64,000 nt of DNA from Blautia argi (GTDB taxonomy: Bacteria > Bacillota > Clostridia > Lachnospirales > Lachnospiraceae), in NCBI RefSeq assembly GCF_003287895.1, contig NZ_CP030280.1, positions 558,501 to 622,500 on the forward strand. Reading direction: 5' to 3'. The notes below the pieces were generated by a model. It ran no database searches. It was not told the DNA's origin and saw nothing but the letters and a program-made list of their open reading frames with translations. Positions 1-7,795 of the stretch are shown here, piece by piece; positions within the stretch are counted from its first letter, which is position 1; every line of letters starts with the position of its first letter. The position numbers and the translations under genes were made by a program.

Positions 1-44
1 TTGGTGGAGCAATCGAAACAAGATAAAAATTTTATCACGGGTGC

Positions 45-87
45 AATGCCGCCGTGTTTGGAGAGGGACCCCTTTAGCGGCGGCATT
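45..87 (+). other. Perfect 10-bp hairpin in the leader of the first transporter gene
   Basis: Positions 45-54 (AATGCCGCCG) are exactly complementary to 78-87, closing a 23-nt loop that itself holds GGGACCCC. No T-run follows, so it is not an ordinary intrinsic terminator. The ribosome site GGGAGGT (101-107) lies 13 nt downstream. A short frame ending in TAA at 24-26 may be the tail of an upstream gene, which would make this an intercistronic hairpin. I do not recognise it as a known riboswitch or T-box. Confidence 0.5.
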
Positions 88-113
88 AATGTAAAAAAGA
101 GGGAGGTTTATTT

Positions 114-1439
114 ATGGAAAATTTACTTAATCCTGTAATTGTGGCAGTGTTGCTTTTATGCGTACTCTGCCTGTTGAAAGTAAATGTATTACTGTCCATG
201 TTGGTTTCACTGTTTGTAGCAGGAATTATTGGCGGGTTGCCGCTTGTTGGTGATGACAGTATTATGAGTTCTGTAATTGCCGGATTCAGCGGTAATGCAG
301 AAACCGCACTGGCATATGTACTGCTTGGTACTTTTGCTTCAGCTATGGCGTATACCGGTATCACAGAAATCCTTTCTAAGAAAATTGCGAAAGCAGTAGG
401 CGGAAATAAATGGATTCTGTTGACTATCTTATTGGTAATTGCATGTGCATCTCAGAATATTATTCCGATTCATATTGCATATATCCCGATTCTGGTTCCG
501 CCATTACTGGCTATGATGAACAAGATGAAACTGGACAGACGTGGAGTTGCCTGTACCATCGCATTTGGTCATAAGGCGCCTTACATTGCAGTTCCTATGG
601 GATTCGGTCTGATTTTCATGGGCATTATCAGAGATAACATCAATGATAATGCAAAAGACTTTGGCTGGAAAGTTACCGTCAATGACATTACAGCAGTTAA
701 CTGGATTCTTGCAGTGGCTATGCTTATTGGTCTTGCTATTGCAGTATTCATTACATACAGAAAACCTCGTGAATACAAAGATATTCAGCTTGAGGGCGTA
801 CATGAATCAGAAGATTTGACACTGAAATACCAGCACTGGGTAACACTTGCAGCCATCGTAGTTGTAGTTGCTCTGCAGATTATTTATGGTTCTCTTCCGG
901 TTGCAGCTCTTGGCGGACTTCTGGTTATGTTTATCTTCCAGGCAGTAAAACCGAAAGATATTGATGAACAGTTCCAGGGCGGTATTAAATTAATGGGATT
1001 CATCGCATTTGTTATGTTAGTAGCAGGCGGTTTTGCAACTGTTCTGCAGAATACAGGTGCAGTAGATGAGCTGGTTAAGAGTGCAATTTCTTTGATGAAC
1101 GGAAACAAATGGGTTGCAGCAACCATTATCACATTAATCGGTCTTCTGGTAACTATGGGTATTGGTACTTCCTTTGGTACCGTTCCTGTACTGGCAGTAT
1201 TATACGTTCCGTTATGTCACGAAATGGGCTTCTCACCGGCAGCAACCATCGTTCTGATGTCAGCAGCAGCAGCTCTTGGAGATGCTGGTTCACCTGCATC
1301 AGACACAACGCTTGGTCCAACCTCCGGTTTGAATGCCGATGGTCAGCATGACCATATCTGGGATACCTGTGTACCAACATTCTTACATTTCAATATCCCG
1401 TTGATGATTGCTGCAATCGTTGCAGCTCAGTTCTTATAA
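114..1439 (+). CDS. YuiF-type Na+/H+ antiporter family (putative histidine/amino-acid) permease
   Basis: A 441-residue, very hydrophobic protein with about 11-12 membrane segments, resembling the COG2056 / Na_H_antiport family that includes Bacillus YuiF. Members are annotated as Na+/H+ antiporters, and comparative genomics has proposed histidine uptake for some. The family-like features are two internally similar halves and a conserved polar stretch near the C-terminus (GDAGSPASDTTLGPTSGLNADGQ region, residues about 390-415). The start ATG has a good GGGAGGT site 6 nt upstream. It stands alone, followed by two hairpins, the second a strong terminator. Substrate is not readable from sequence; family membership is fairly sure, function is inference. 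Confidence 0.8.
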   Translation: MENLLNPVIVAVLLLCVLCLLKVNVLLSMLVSLFVAGIIGGLPLVGDDSIMSSVIAGFSGNAETALAYVLLGTFASAMAYTGITEILSKKIAKAVGGNKWILLTILLVIACASQNIIPIHIAYIPILVPPLLAMMNKMKLDRRGVACTIAFGHKAPYIAVPMGFGLIFMGIIRDNINDNAKDFGWKVTVNDITAVNWILAVAMLIGLAIAVFITYRKPREYKDIQLEGVHESEDLTLKYQHWVTLAAIVVVVALQIIYGSLPVAALGGLLVMFIFQAVKPKDIDEQFQGGIKLMGFIAFVMLVAGGFATVLQNTGAVDELVKSAISLMNGNKWVAATIITLIGLLVTMGIGTSFGTVPVLAVLYVPLCHEMGFSPAATIVLMSAAAALGDAGSPASDTTLGPTSGLNADGQHDHIWDTCVPTFLHFNIPLMIAAIVAAQFL

Positions 1440-1490
1440 GAGTAGGACGTGGGTTCGAGATTTTATTCGGCACCCGTTACCCTTATATAT

Positions 1491-1515
1491 ACAATAGATT
1501 GCAATCGTCTATTGT
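1491..1515 (+). other. Hairpin upstream of the terminator
   Basis: ACAATAGA (1491-1498) pairs with TCTATTGT (1508-1515) across a 9-nt loop. It lies just before the strong terminator of the transporter gene and could protect the 3' end of the transcript. It has no T-run of its own. Confidence 0.5.
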
Positions 1516-1529
1516 CTTATCATGCAAGA

Positions 1530-1568
1530 AGAATCTGCTTCGTCGCCTGCGGAGCAGATTCTTTTTTT
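1530..1568 (+). terminator. Intrinsic terminator after the YuiF-type permease
   Basis: AGAATCTGCT (1530-1539) pairs perfectly with AGCAGATTCT (1553-1562) and runs into seven T residues at 1562-1568. It separates the transporter from the rubredoxin gene. Confidence 0.9.
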
Positions 1569-1684
1569 GAAAACTTTACAATTTTACTCTGGAAACTTTT
1601 GAGGAAGTGTGGTAAACTAAGAGCGAAATAAAGAATAGATTTCTAAAAAAATGAAAAAATAAAGTTTAACAGGAGGTATTTATA

Positions 1685-1846
1685 ATGAAAAAATATGTAT
1701 GTGAACCATGCGGATATGTATATGATCCAGAATTAGGAGATCCGGATAACGGAATCGAACCAGGAACTGCTTTTGAAGATCTTCCGGAAGATTGGGTATG
1801 CCCGGTTTGCGGATTAGGCAAAGAAGAATTTGTAGAAGAAGCGTAA
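1685..1846 (+). CDS. Rubredoxin
   Basis: A 53-residue one-iron electron carrier of the cytoplasm. The four Fe ligands are Cys6, Cys9, Cys39 and Cys42 in two CxxCG-type knuckles, with the usual aromatic and acidic core ([12 protein letters not shown] at the start, WVCPVCG near the end). An AGGAGGT site at 1671-1677 lies 7 nt before the ATG. A weak promoter is possible (TGGAAA at 1590-1595, 17 bp, TAAACT at 1613-1618). It is monocistronic between two terminators. The likely partner is a flavodiiron protein or rubredoxin reductase such as the fusion at 23605-26136; that link is inference. Confidence 0.97.
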   Translation: MKKYVCEPCGYVYDPELGDPDNGIEPGTAFEDLPEDWVCPVCGLGKEEFVEEA

Positions 1847-1890
1847 TTCATATTTCCATACAGGATAAAATTTATTTCAGATAGGAAAAG

Positions 1891-1930
1891 AGCCGGAGGC
1901 TGTCGCATAAAGCACAGTTTCTGGCTTTTT
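1891..1930 (+). terminator. Intrinsic terminator after rubredoxin
   Basis: A 13-bp stem with three G-U pairs: 1891-1903 pairs with 1914-1926, closing a 10-nt loop. It is followed by a T-rich tract. Confidence 0.85.
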
Positions 1931-2029
1931 CTTTCTTGAAAAATGGAAGAAAAGGTAAAATAAATTTGCGAAAAACAGAGAATTGCATTAATATAGTCAT
2001 ATGAAATTTTTTGCAGGAGGAGAAAACGT

Positions 2030-2914
2030 ATGGTTTACACAATCAAAAATGAGAAAATGGAGGTTTCTATCCAATCTCTTGGAGGGCAGATGTGTTCTGT
2101 AAAGGACGCAGAAGGCAGAGAGTATTTATGGCAGAGAGATAAAAAATACTGGGGGGACAGCGCCATTAATCTGTTTCCTTATATTGCCCGTCTGACAGAG
2201 GGAAAATATACTTATAAAGGGAAAACCTATGAAATGGATATCCACGGATTTTTAAAGGATTCTGTTTTAAAGGTAAAGGATAAGACAGAGAGCAAGATTG
2301 TATTTTCTTTACAGGACAGTGAGGAAACCTACCGCCAGTATCCTTTTCACTTTGAGTTAAAGCTGAAATATGAGTTAAAGGGCAGGGAATTAAAGGTGAC
2401 TTACAGTGTACAGAATAAGGATAAAAAGACCATGTATTTCGGCATTGGGGGACACCCGGGCTTTGGACTGCCTCTGGAGGATGGGCTGAATTTTGAAGAC
2501 TATTATATTGAATTTGTAAATACGGACAACATGATGCGTGTGGGAATGTCTGAGGATTGCTTTGTTACAGGAGAGGACAACCTCTTTGCCCTTGATGCTC
2601 GGAACCGTCTGCACCTGCGCCACGATTTATTTGATGATGATGCGATTATTCTGAGAAATGTGCCTACCCGTATGCGTCTGGAAAGCGAAAAGGGAAAAGC
2701 AGGTCTGGAAATGGAAACAAAGGGGCTGCCTTATCTTGGAATCTGGCATATGCCTCATACAGACGCACCTTATGTTTGCATAGAGCCGTGGAGTTCCCTT
2801 CCCTCCAGAAAAGGAGTAGTAGAAGATTTGGAAACACAGGAAAATCTGCAGGCGCTGAAAGCAAAGGGATATTACTCTGGATTCTTTACACTGAAGTTAA
2901 AGGAAGCGGTATAA
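2030..2914 (+). CDS. Aldose 1-epimerase family protein (LacX-like)
   Basis: A 294-residue galactose-mutarotase-fold protein (COG2017). The LacX-like branch is suggested by the N-terminal pattern SIQSLGGQMCSVKD and the WQRDKKYWGDSAINLFPYIAR region, followed by a DIHGF motif (residues about 70-75) and GGHPGF near residue 140, which carry the His residues expected at the sugar site. Known family members interconvert anomers of aldoses; the actual sugar is not known here. GCAGGAGG lies upstream of the ATG. dapF starts 21 nt downstream on the same strand, so the two are probably co-transcribed. Confidence 0.85.
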   Translation: MVYTIKNEKMEVSIQSLGGQMCSVKDAEGREYLWQRDKKYWGDSAINLFPYIARLTEGKYTYKGKTYEMDIHGFLKDSVLKVKDKTESKIVFSLQDSEETYRQYPFHFELKLKYELKGRELKVTYSVQNKDKKTMYFGIGGHPGFGLPLEDGLNFEDYYIEFVNTDNMMRVGMSEDCFVTGEDNLFALDARNRLHLRHDLFDDDAIILRNVPTRMRLESEKGKAGLEMETKGLPYLGIWHMPHTDAPYVCIEPWSSLPSRKGVVEDLETQENLQALKAKGYYSGFFTLKLKEAV

Positions 2915-2935
2915 CACAGACAGGAGGATGCGAAA

Positions 2936-3769
2936 ATGAAATTTACGAAAATGCAGGGAATCGGGAATGACTATGTTTATGTCAATTGTCTGGAGGAAGA
3001 GGTGAAAAATCCTTCTGAGGTTGCAAAAAAGGTCAGTGACCGCCATTTTGGCATTGGTTCAGATGGACTGATTTTAATCAAGCCATCTGAAAAGGCAGAC
3101 TTTGAAATGGAAATGTACAATGCAGACGGAAGCCAGGGGGCTATGTGCGGAAATGGTATCCGGTGCGTGGCAAAATACGTATATGACTATGGGCTTACAG
3201 ATAAAACCCAGGTCAGTGTGGATACAAAGAGCGGAATTAAGTATCTGGATTTGACTGTCAGGGACGGAAAAGCTGTGGAGATTAAGGTGAATATGGGAAG
3301 TCCTGTCCTGGAAACTGAGAAAATTCCCATGAAATACCCCCAGTCCCCGGTAATTTCAAAACCCCTGAATGTGGAGGAAAACATTTATGAGGTGACAGCC
3401 GTATCCATGGGAAATCCTCATGCCGTGGTATTTATGGAGGATATTCAAAATCTGGATCTTGAAAAAGTGGGACCCGGCTTTGAAAAGCACATGGCCTTTC
3501 CGGAGAGCGTCAATACAGAATTTGTCCATGTCCTTGACCGCAATACCGTAGAAATGCGGGTGTGGGAGAGAGGCAGCGGCGAAACTCTGGCATGTGGCAC
3601 CGGAGCCTGTGCAGTGGCAGTTGCCTGTGTGTTAAACGGATATACCCAGGAGCAGGTAACAGTAAAACTGCTGGGCGGTGATTTGAAGATTTTCTGGGAC
3701 AGAAGAGATAATCTGGTGTATATGACAGGCCCGGCTGAAGTGGTATTTGACGGAGAAATTCAGATTTAG
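2936..3769 (+). CDS. dapF: Diaminopimelate epimerase
   Basis: A 277-residue cytoplasmic enzyme converting LL- to meso-diaminopimelate for lysine and peptidoglycan synthesis. It is PLP-independent and uses two catalytic cysteines: Cys71 in the MCGNGIRC motif and Cys220 in ACGTGACA, both present. Length and both half-repeats are typical. AGGAGG lies just upstream of the ATG. It follows the epimerase-like gene closely and precedes the MATE gene by 38 nt. No other dap gene is adjacent, unlike relatives in which dapL follows. Confidence 0.97.
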   Translation: MKFTKMQGIGNDYVYVNCLEEEVKNPSEVAKKVSDRHFGIGSDGLILIKPSEKADFEMEMYNADGSQGAMCGNGIRCVAKYVYDYGLTDKTQVSVDTKSGIKYLDLTVRDGKAVEIKVNMGSPVLETEKIPMKYPQSPVISKPLNVEENIYEVTAVSMGNPHAVVFMEDIQNLDLEKVGPGFEKHMAFPESVNTEFVHVLDRNTVEMRVWERGSGETLACGTGACAVAVACVLNGYTQEQVTVKLLGGDLKIFWDRRDNLVYMTGPAEVVFDGEIQI

Positions 3770-3807
3770 GAGATTGGAGAAAGGAACAGAAGAGAAAGGT
3801 TAAAAAA

Positions 3808-5172
3808 ATGATTTTAAAAAGAAATATGAGCCTTGAGGATAAGGGGTTTTATTCCAATGTTGTGCGTCTGGTGATGCCCATGGCAATCCAGAACCTGATT
3901 AACGTAGGCGTTACCTCTACGGACGTTATTATGCTGGGAAAAGTAGGAGAAACAGCCCTTTCCGGGGTTTCTCTGGCAAATCAGGTGTATTTTATCCTGT
4001 CCCTTTTATTTTTCGGACTGACCTCTGGAGCCTGTGTGCTGACTGCACAGTACTGGGGAAAAAAGGATACCAGAACCATTGAAAAAGTTATGGGAATGTC
4101 TTTTCGGATTTCTCTTTTAGGAGCGGCGGTGTTTACTGTGGCGGCGCTGGCCTTTCCGGGGCTTCTGATGCGGATTTTTACTGCAGACAAGGCAGTCATT
4201 GAGGCAGGAATCAGCTATCTGAGAATTGTGGCATTTTCTTATATGCTGTCTGCTTTTACCAATGTGTATCTGAATATTATCCGCAGTGTGGAGAAGGTAG
4301 TGATTGCTACTGTGGTATACGGGACTTCCCTTGTTGCCAATGTGATTTTTAATGCCATTTTCATCTTCGGCCTTTTGGGTGTGCCTGCCATGGGAGCAGC
4401 AGGAGCAGCCCTTGGAACTTTGCTTGCAAGGGTTATCGAGGTACTGATTGTGGTCTTCTATGCAGTGAAGATGAATGATGTGGTAAAAATTCACATAAAG
4501 GATTTGTTTGTAAAAGACAAAGCTTTGGGAAAGGACTTTTTTACCTATGCCTTTCCCGTGCTTTTGAATGAGCTTGCTTGGGGTGCAGGTATGGCGGCGA
4601 TTTCTGCTATTGTGGGACATCTGGGAAGTTCTGTGGTAGCGGCACATTCAGTCGCTCAGGTATGCAGACAGCTCTCTATGGTCATCGGATTCGGAATTTC
4701 CAATGCAGCGGCTATTATGATTGGAAAAGCTATCGGAGAAAAGAAAGAGGAGCTGGCAAGACAGTATGGAAAGCGTTTTGTAAAGATTGCCGTTATTTGC
4801 GGAATCGGAGGCGGACTTCTGATACTGTGCATCTCTCCTCTGGTAAGAAGCCTGTTGAATCTGACCCCTCTGGCAAAGAGCTATCTCACTGCAATGATGC
4901 TGATTATGTCCTATTACGTTGTGGGACAGTCAGTCAATACAACTATGATTGTGGGAATTTTCCGTGCAGGGGGAGATACCAGGTTTGGGCTTATTTTAGA
5001 TGTGAGTGTTATGTGGCTGTGTTCCATTGCAGGAGCAGCCATTGGAGCATTTGTCATTGGAATCCCCATGCCTTGGATTTATATTCTGCTGTGCAGTGAT
5101 GAAATTATTAAGATTCCATTTTCTGTATATCGCTACAGAACGTATAAGTGGCTGAAAAATGTCACCAGATAG
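3808..5172 (+). CDS. MATE family multidrug/cation efflux transporter
   Basis: A 454-residue protein with about 12 predicted membrane segments in two similar halves, typical of NorM/DinF-type MATE proteins. The N-half carries MPMAIQNLINVGVTSTDVIMLG and the C-half begins around residue 245 with AFPVLLNELAWGAGMAA. The family exports cationic drugs or metabolites using Na+ or H+ gradients. The ribosome site (GAAAGG) is weaker than its neighbours'. No convincing terminator was found after the stop; the next 340 bp hold structured non-coding DNA. Confidence 0.93.
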   Translation: MILKRNMSLEDKGFYSNVVRLVMPMAIQNLINVGVTSTDVIMLGKVGETALSGVSLANQVYFILSLLFFGLTSGACVLTAQYWGKKDTRTIEKVMGMSFRISLLGAAVFTVAALAFPGLLMRIFTADKAVIEAGISYLRIVAFSYMLSAFTNVYLNIIRSVEKVVIATVVYGTSLVANVIFNAIFIFGLLGVPAMGAAGAALGTLLARVIEVLIVVFYAVKMNDVVKIHIKDLFVKDKALGKDFFTYAFPVLLNELAWGAGMAAISAIVGHLGSSVVAAHSVAQVCRQLSMVIGFGISNAAAIMIGKAIGEKKEELARQYGKRFVKIAVICGIGGGLLILCISPLVRSLLNLTPLAKSYLTAMMLIMSYYVVGQSVNTTMIVGIFRAGGDTRFGLILDVSVMWLCSIAGAAIGAFVIGIPMPWIYILLCSDEIIKIPFSVYRYRTYKWLKNVTR

Positions 5173-5512
5173 CAGGGGAGAAAAGACGGATAAATGGAAA
5201 GAAACACTTGACAAAAATAAAATTGTGCAACTTCAATAATGCTCTTTTCAAAATCGGTTTCCATAAAAGGAAAACCGGGAAAAAACCGGCAGCGGAAAAA
5301 ATTTTTTCCGGGAAAGAAACTTGTCGAAGTATGTTGAATACAGGCTTAAATGAAGAAAGTGGAGGATATTAGTACAGAATTGTGCAATATTCCCACTTTC
5401 TTTCCTGTGTGAAAAGTGATATACTGTGGAATACAAAATGTTGTGAAGCAGAAAAGTGAAAAATATTATGCTATACCAGATATAGTGTTTTAAAATGTAT
5501 GAGGTGAAAGTG
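5173..5512. other. Structured non-coding region between the MATE gene and nrdD
   Basis: About 340 bp without a gene. It contains an 18-bp perfect palindrome (5293-5310, CGGAAAAAA and its complement), an imperfect hairpin around CGGTTTCC...GGAAAACCG (about 5255-5278), two copies of AATTGTGCAA (5221-5230 and 5378-5387), a TTGACA hexamer at 5208-5213, a TATACT hexamer at 5420-5425, and a candidate NrdR box close to nrdD. This is best read as the nrdD control region. Confidence 0.6.
5473..5488 (+). promoter_or_regulatory. Candidate NrdR box
   Basis: The 16-mer ATACCAGATATAGTGT matches 13 of 16 positions of the NrdR consensus as I know it (ACACWATATATWGTGT), with the right half perfect. It lies 24 nt before the nrdD start. 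NrdR boxes usually come in pairs about 31 bp apart; I do not see a good second box. Confidence 0.5.
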
Positions 5513-7648
5513 ATGATGTATGTAGTTAAGAAAGACGGTACGAAAGAGGATTTTGACGTTCAGAAAATCGTCAGGGCAGTGAATAAGTCCGCCTCCAGAA
5601 TTATGTATAAGTTTAAAGAGGACGAGGTGGAGTTTATCTGCAGCTATGCCCAGGAGAAGGCAGGTTCTCTTGAGAAAGAGGAAATCTCCATTCAGGATAT
5701 GCACAATATTGTGGAGGGAGCTTTGGAAAGAGTCAATCCGTCTGTTGCCAAGAGCTACAGAGATTATCGGAACTATAAGCATGATTTTATTCATATGATG
5801 GATGAGGTGTATACAAAAAGTCAGTCTATCCGTTATATCGGGGATAAGAGCAATGCCAATACAGATAGCGCCCTGGTTGCCACAAAACGCAGCCTGATTT
5901 TTAATGAGCTGAATAAAGAGCTGTATCGGAAGTTCTTTATGACACGTAATGAGCTGCAGGCATGTAAGGACGGCTATATTTATATCCATGACCAGTCTGC
6001 AAGACTGGATACCATGAACTGCTGTCTTTTTGATGTGGCAAATGTGTTAAAGGGCGGATTTGAAATGGGAAATGTGTGGTACAATGAGCCAAAAACCCTG
6101 GATACGGCTTTTGACGTTATGGGCGATATCATTTTAAGTACTGCTGCCCAGCAGTACGGCGGCTTTACTGTGCCTGAGGTGGACAAGATTCTGGCACCCT
6201 ATGCGGAGAAAAGTTATGTAAAATACAAAGAAGAATTTCTTTCCTACGTGGATCCAGACTGGGCTCTGGCTGAGGAGAGAGCAGAGCAGTATGCTGTGGA
6301 TAAGGTAAAGAGAGATTTTGATCAGGGATGGCAGGGCATTGAATATAAGTTAAACACCGTAGGCTCTTCCAGAGGAGATTATCCTTTTGTAACCGTAACT
6401 CTGGGTCTGGGTATGAAGAAATTTGAGAAAATGTGCAGCATTTCTCTTCTGGAGGTTCACAAGGGCGGTCAGGGAAGAGAAGGACATAAAAAACCGGTGC
6501 TGTTTCCGAAAATCGTATTCCTTTATGATGAGAATATTCACGGAGAAGGCAAAGAAGGGGAAGATGTATTTGAGGCAGGTATTTCCTGCTCTGCAAAGAC
6601 CATGTATCCGGACTGGTTGTCTTTAAGTGGCAAGGGTTATATTTCCAGTATGTATAAGAGATACGGAAAGGTTATCAGCCCTATGGGCTGCAGGGCATTT
6701 TTAAGCCCCTGGTATGAAAGAGGCGGCATGACTCCTGCTGACGACAAGGATGTTCCTGTGTTTGTGGGAAGATTTAATGTAGGCGCAGTCAGCCTGCATC
6801 TGCCTATGATTCTGGCAAAGGCAAGGGCAGAGGACAAGGATTTTTACGAAGTGCTGGACTTTTATCTGGAAATGATTCGGAATTTGCATATCCGTACCTA
6901 TGATTACCTGGGAGAGATGAAGGCCTCCACCAATCCTCTGGCTTATTGTGAAGGCGGCTTTTACGGCGGAAATTTAAAACCATCTGATAAGATTAAACCG
7001 CTTTTAAAGCCAATGACTGCGTCCTTTGGCATTACGGCTTTAAATGAACTGCAGGAGCTGTATAACGGCAAATCTATCCGTGAGGACGGCAAATTTGCCC
7101 TTGAGGTTTTGCAGTATATCAATAAAAAGGTAGAGCAGTACAAGATTGAGGATGGCAATCTGTATGCAATTTATGGTACTCCGGCAGAAAGCCTCTGTGG
7201 TCTGCAGGTTGAGCAGTTCCGCAAAATGTACGGCATTGTGGAAGGGGTTTCAGACCGTCCTTATGTAAGTAACAGCTTTCATTGTCATGTAACTGAGGAT
7301 ATGACCCCCATTGAAAAGCAGGACTGTGAGGGGCGTTTCTGGGAACTGTGCAACGGCGGCAAAATTCAGTATGTGCGCTATCCTATTGGCTACAATGTAG
7401 ATGCAATCCGGGCGCTGGTACGCAGAGCTATGGAGCTTGGCTATTATGAAGGGGTAAATCTGTCCCTGGCTTATTGCGACGACTGCGGACACGAAGAACT
7501 GGAAATGGACGTGTGTCCGGTGTGCGGTTCCAGAAACCTGACAAAAATCGACCGCATGAACGGCTATCTTTCCTATAGCCGTGTGCATGGAGATACCCGT
7601 TTGAATTCTGCAAAAATGGCAGAAATTGCAGAGCGTAAATCCATGTAG
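5513..7648 (+). CDS. nrdD: Anaerobic (class III) ribonucleoside-triphosphate reductase
   Basis: A 711-residue glycyl-radical enzyme making dNTPs without oxygen. An N-terminal ATP-cone (about residues 1-95, starting MMYVVKKDGTKEDFDVQKIV) senses ATP/dATP. The catalytic barrel follows. The C-terminus has a zinc site, Cys655, Cys658, Cys668 and Cys671, and the radical loop RMNGYL with Gly684. An upstream in-frame ATG at 5495 overlaps the ribosome site GAGGTG (5501-5506), so 5513 is preferred. The activase gene nrdG, normally next door, is absent: the next gene is an antiporter. Confidence 0.96.
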   Translation: MMYVVKKDGTKEDFDVQKIVRAVNKSASRIMYKFKEDEVEFICSYAQEKAGSLEKEEISIQDMHNIVEGALERVNPSVAKSYRDYRNYKHDFIHMMDEVYTKSQSIRYIGDKSNANTDSALVATKRSLIFNELNKELYRKFFMTRNELQACKDGYIYIHDQSARLDTMNCCLFDVANVLKGGFEMGNVWYNEPKTLDTAFDVMGDIILSTAAQQYGGFTVPEVDKILAPYAEKSYVKYKEEFLSYVDPDWALAEERAEQYAVDKVKRDFDQGWQGIEYKLNTVGSSRGDYPFVTVTLGLGMKKFEKMCSISLLEVHKGGQGREGHKKPVLFPKIVFLYDENIHGEGKEGEDVFEAGISCSAKTMYPDWLSLSGKGYISSMYKRYGKVISPMGCRAFLSPWYERGGMTPADDKDVPVFVGRFNVGAVSLHLPMILAKARAEDKDFYEVLDFYLEMIRNLHIRTYDYLGEMKASTNPLAYCEGGFYGGNLKPSDKIKPLLKPMTASFGITALNELQELYNGKSIREDGKFALEVLQYINKKVEQYKIEDGNLYAIYGTPAESLCGLQVEQFRKMYGIVEGVSDRPYVSNSFHCHVTEDMTPIEKQDCEGRFWELCNGGKIQYVRYPIGYNVDAIRALVRRAMELGYYEGVNLSLAYCDDCGHEELEMDVCPVCGSRNLTKIDRMNGYLSYSRVHGDTRLNSAKMAEIAERKSM

Positions 7649-7706
7649 CAGCAAAAAAACGTTCCTTTTGTGCAAGAAATATATGAAGCAGTGTAAAGGT
7701 TTGGTA

Positions 7707-7735
7707 TTGGATTTCCTTACAAATTGTGGTAACAT
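7707..7735 (+). promoter_or_regulatory. Probable promoter of the CPA2 antiporter gene
   Basis: TTGGAT (7707-7712), 17-bp spacer, TAACAT (7730-7735), about 60 nt before the antiporter start. The hexamers match only partly, so this is tentative. A TTGTGCAA motif lies at 7668-7675. Confidence 0.4.
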
Positions 7736-7795
7736 AAAAGAGTTTTGAGAATAAAAACATAAATACAAATTTAGAAGGACTTGAGGAGGAACGAC

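Noticed and set aside
41-60. Possible T-box antiterminator (CGGGTGCAATGCCGCC resembles GGGTGGNACCGCG)
   Set aside because: The TGGN core that must pair with the tRNA CCA end is missing, and the following stem has no T-run. The resemblance is only partial.
1450-1470. GGTTCGAGA, tRNA T-loop-like
   Set aside because: Flanking bases cannot form the 5-bp T-stem, and no acceptor or anticodon arms are present. The same string at 29199-29210 also fails.
1449-1631. A 60-codon open frame downstream of the first transporter
   Set aside because: It covers both hairpins and the rubredoxin promoter, has no ribosome site, and no recognisable protein pattern.
4117-4647. Long open frame antisense to the MATE gene
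   Set aside because: It is a shadow of the MATE coding frame with His/Ser-rich low-complexity translation and no ribosome site.
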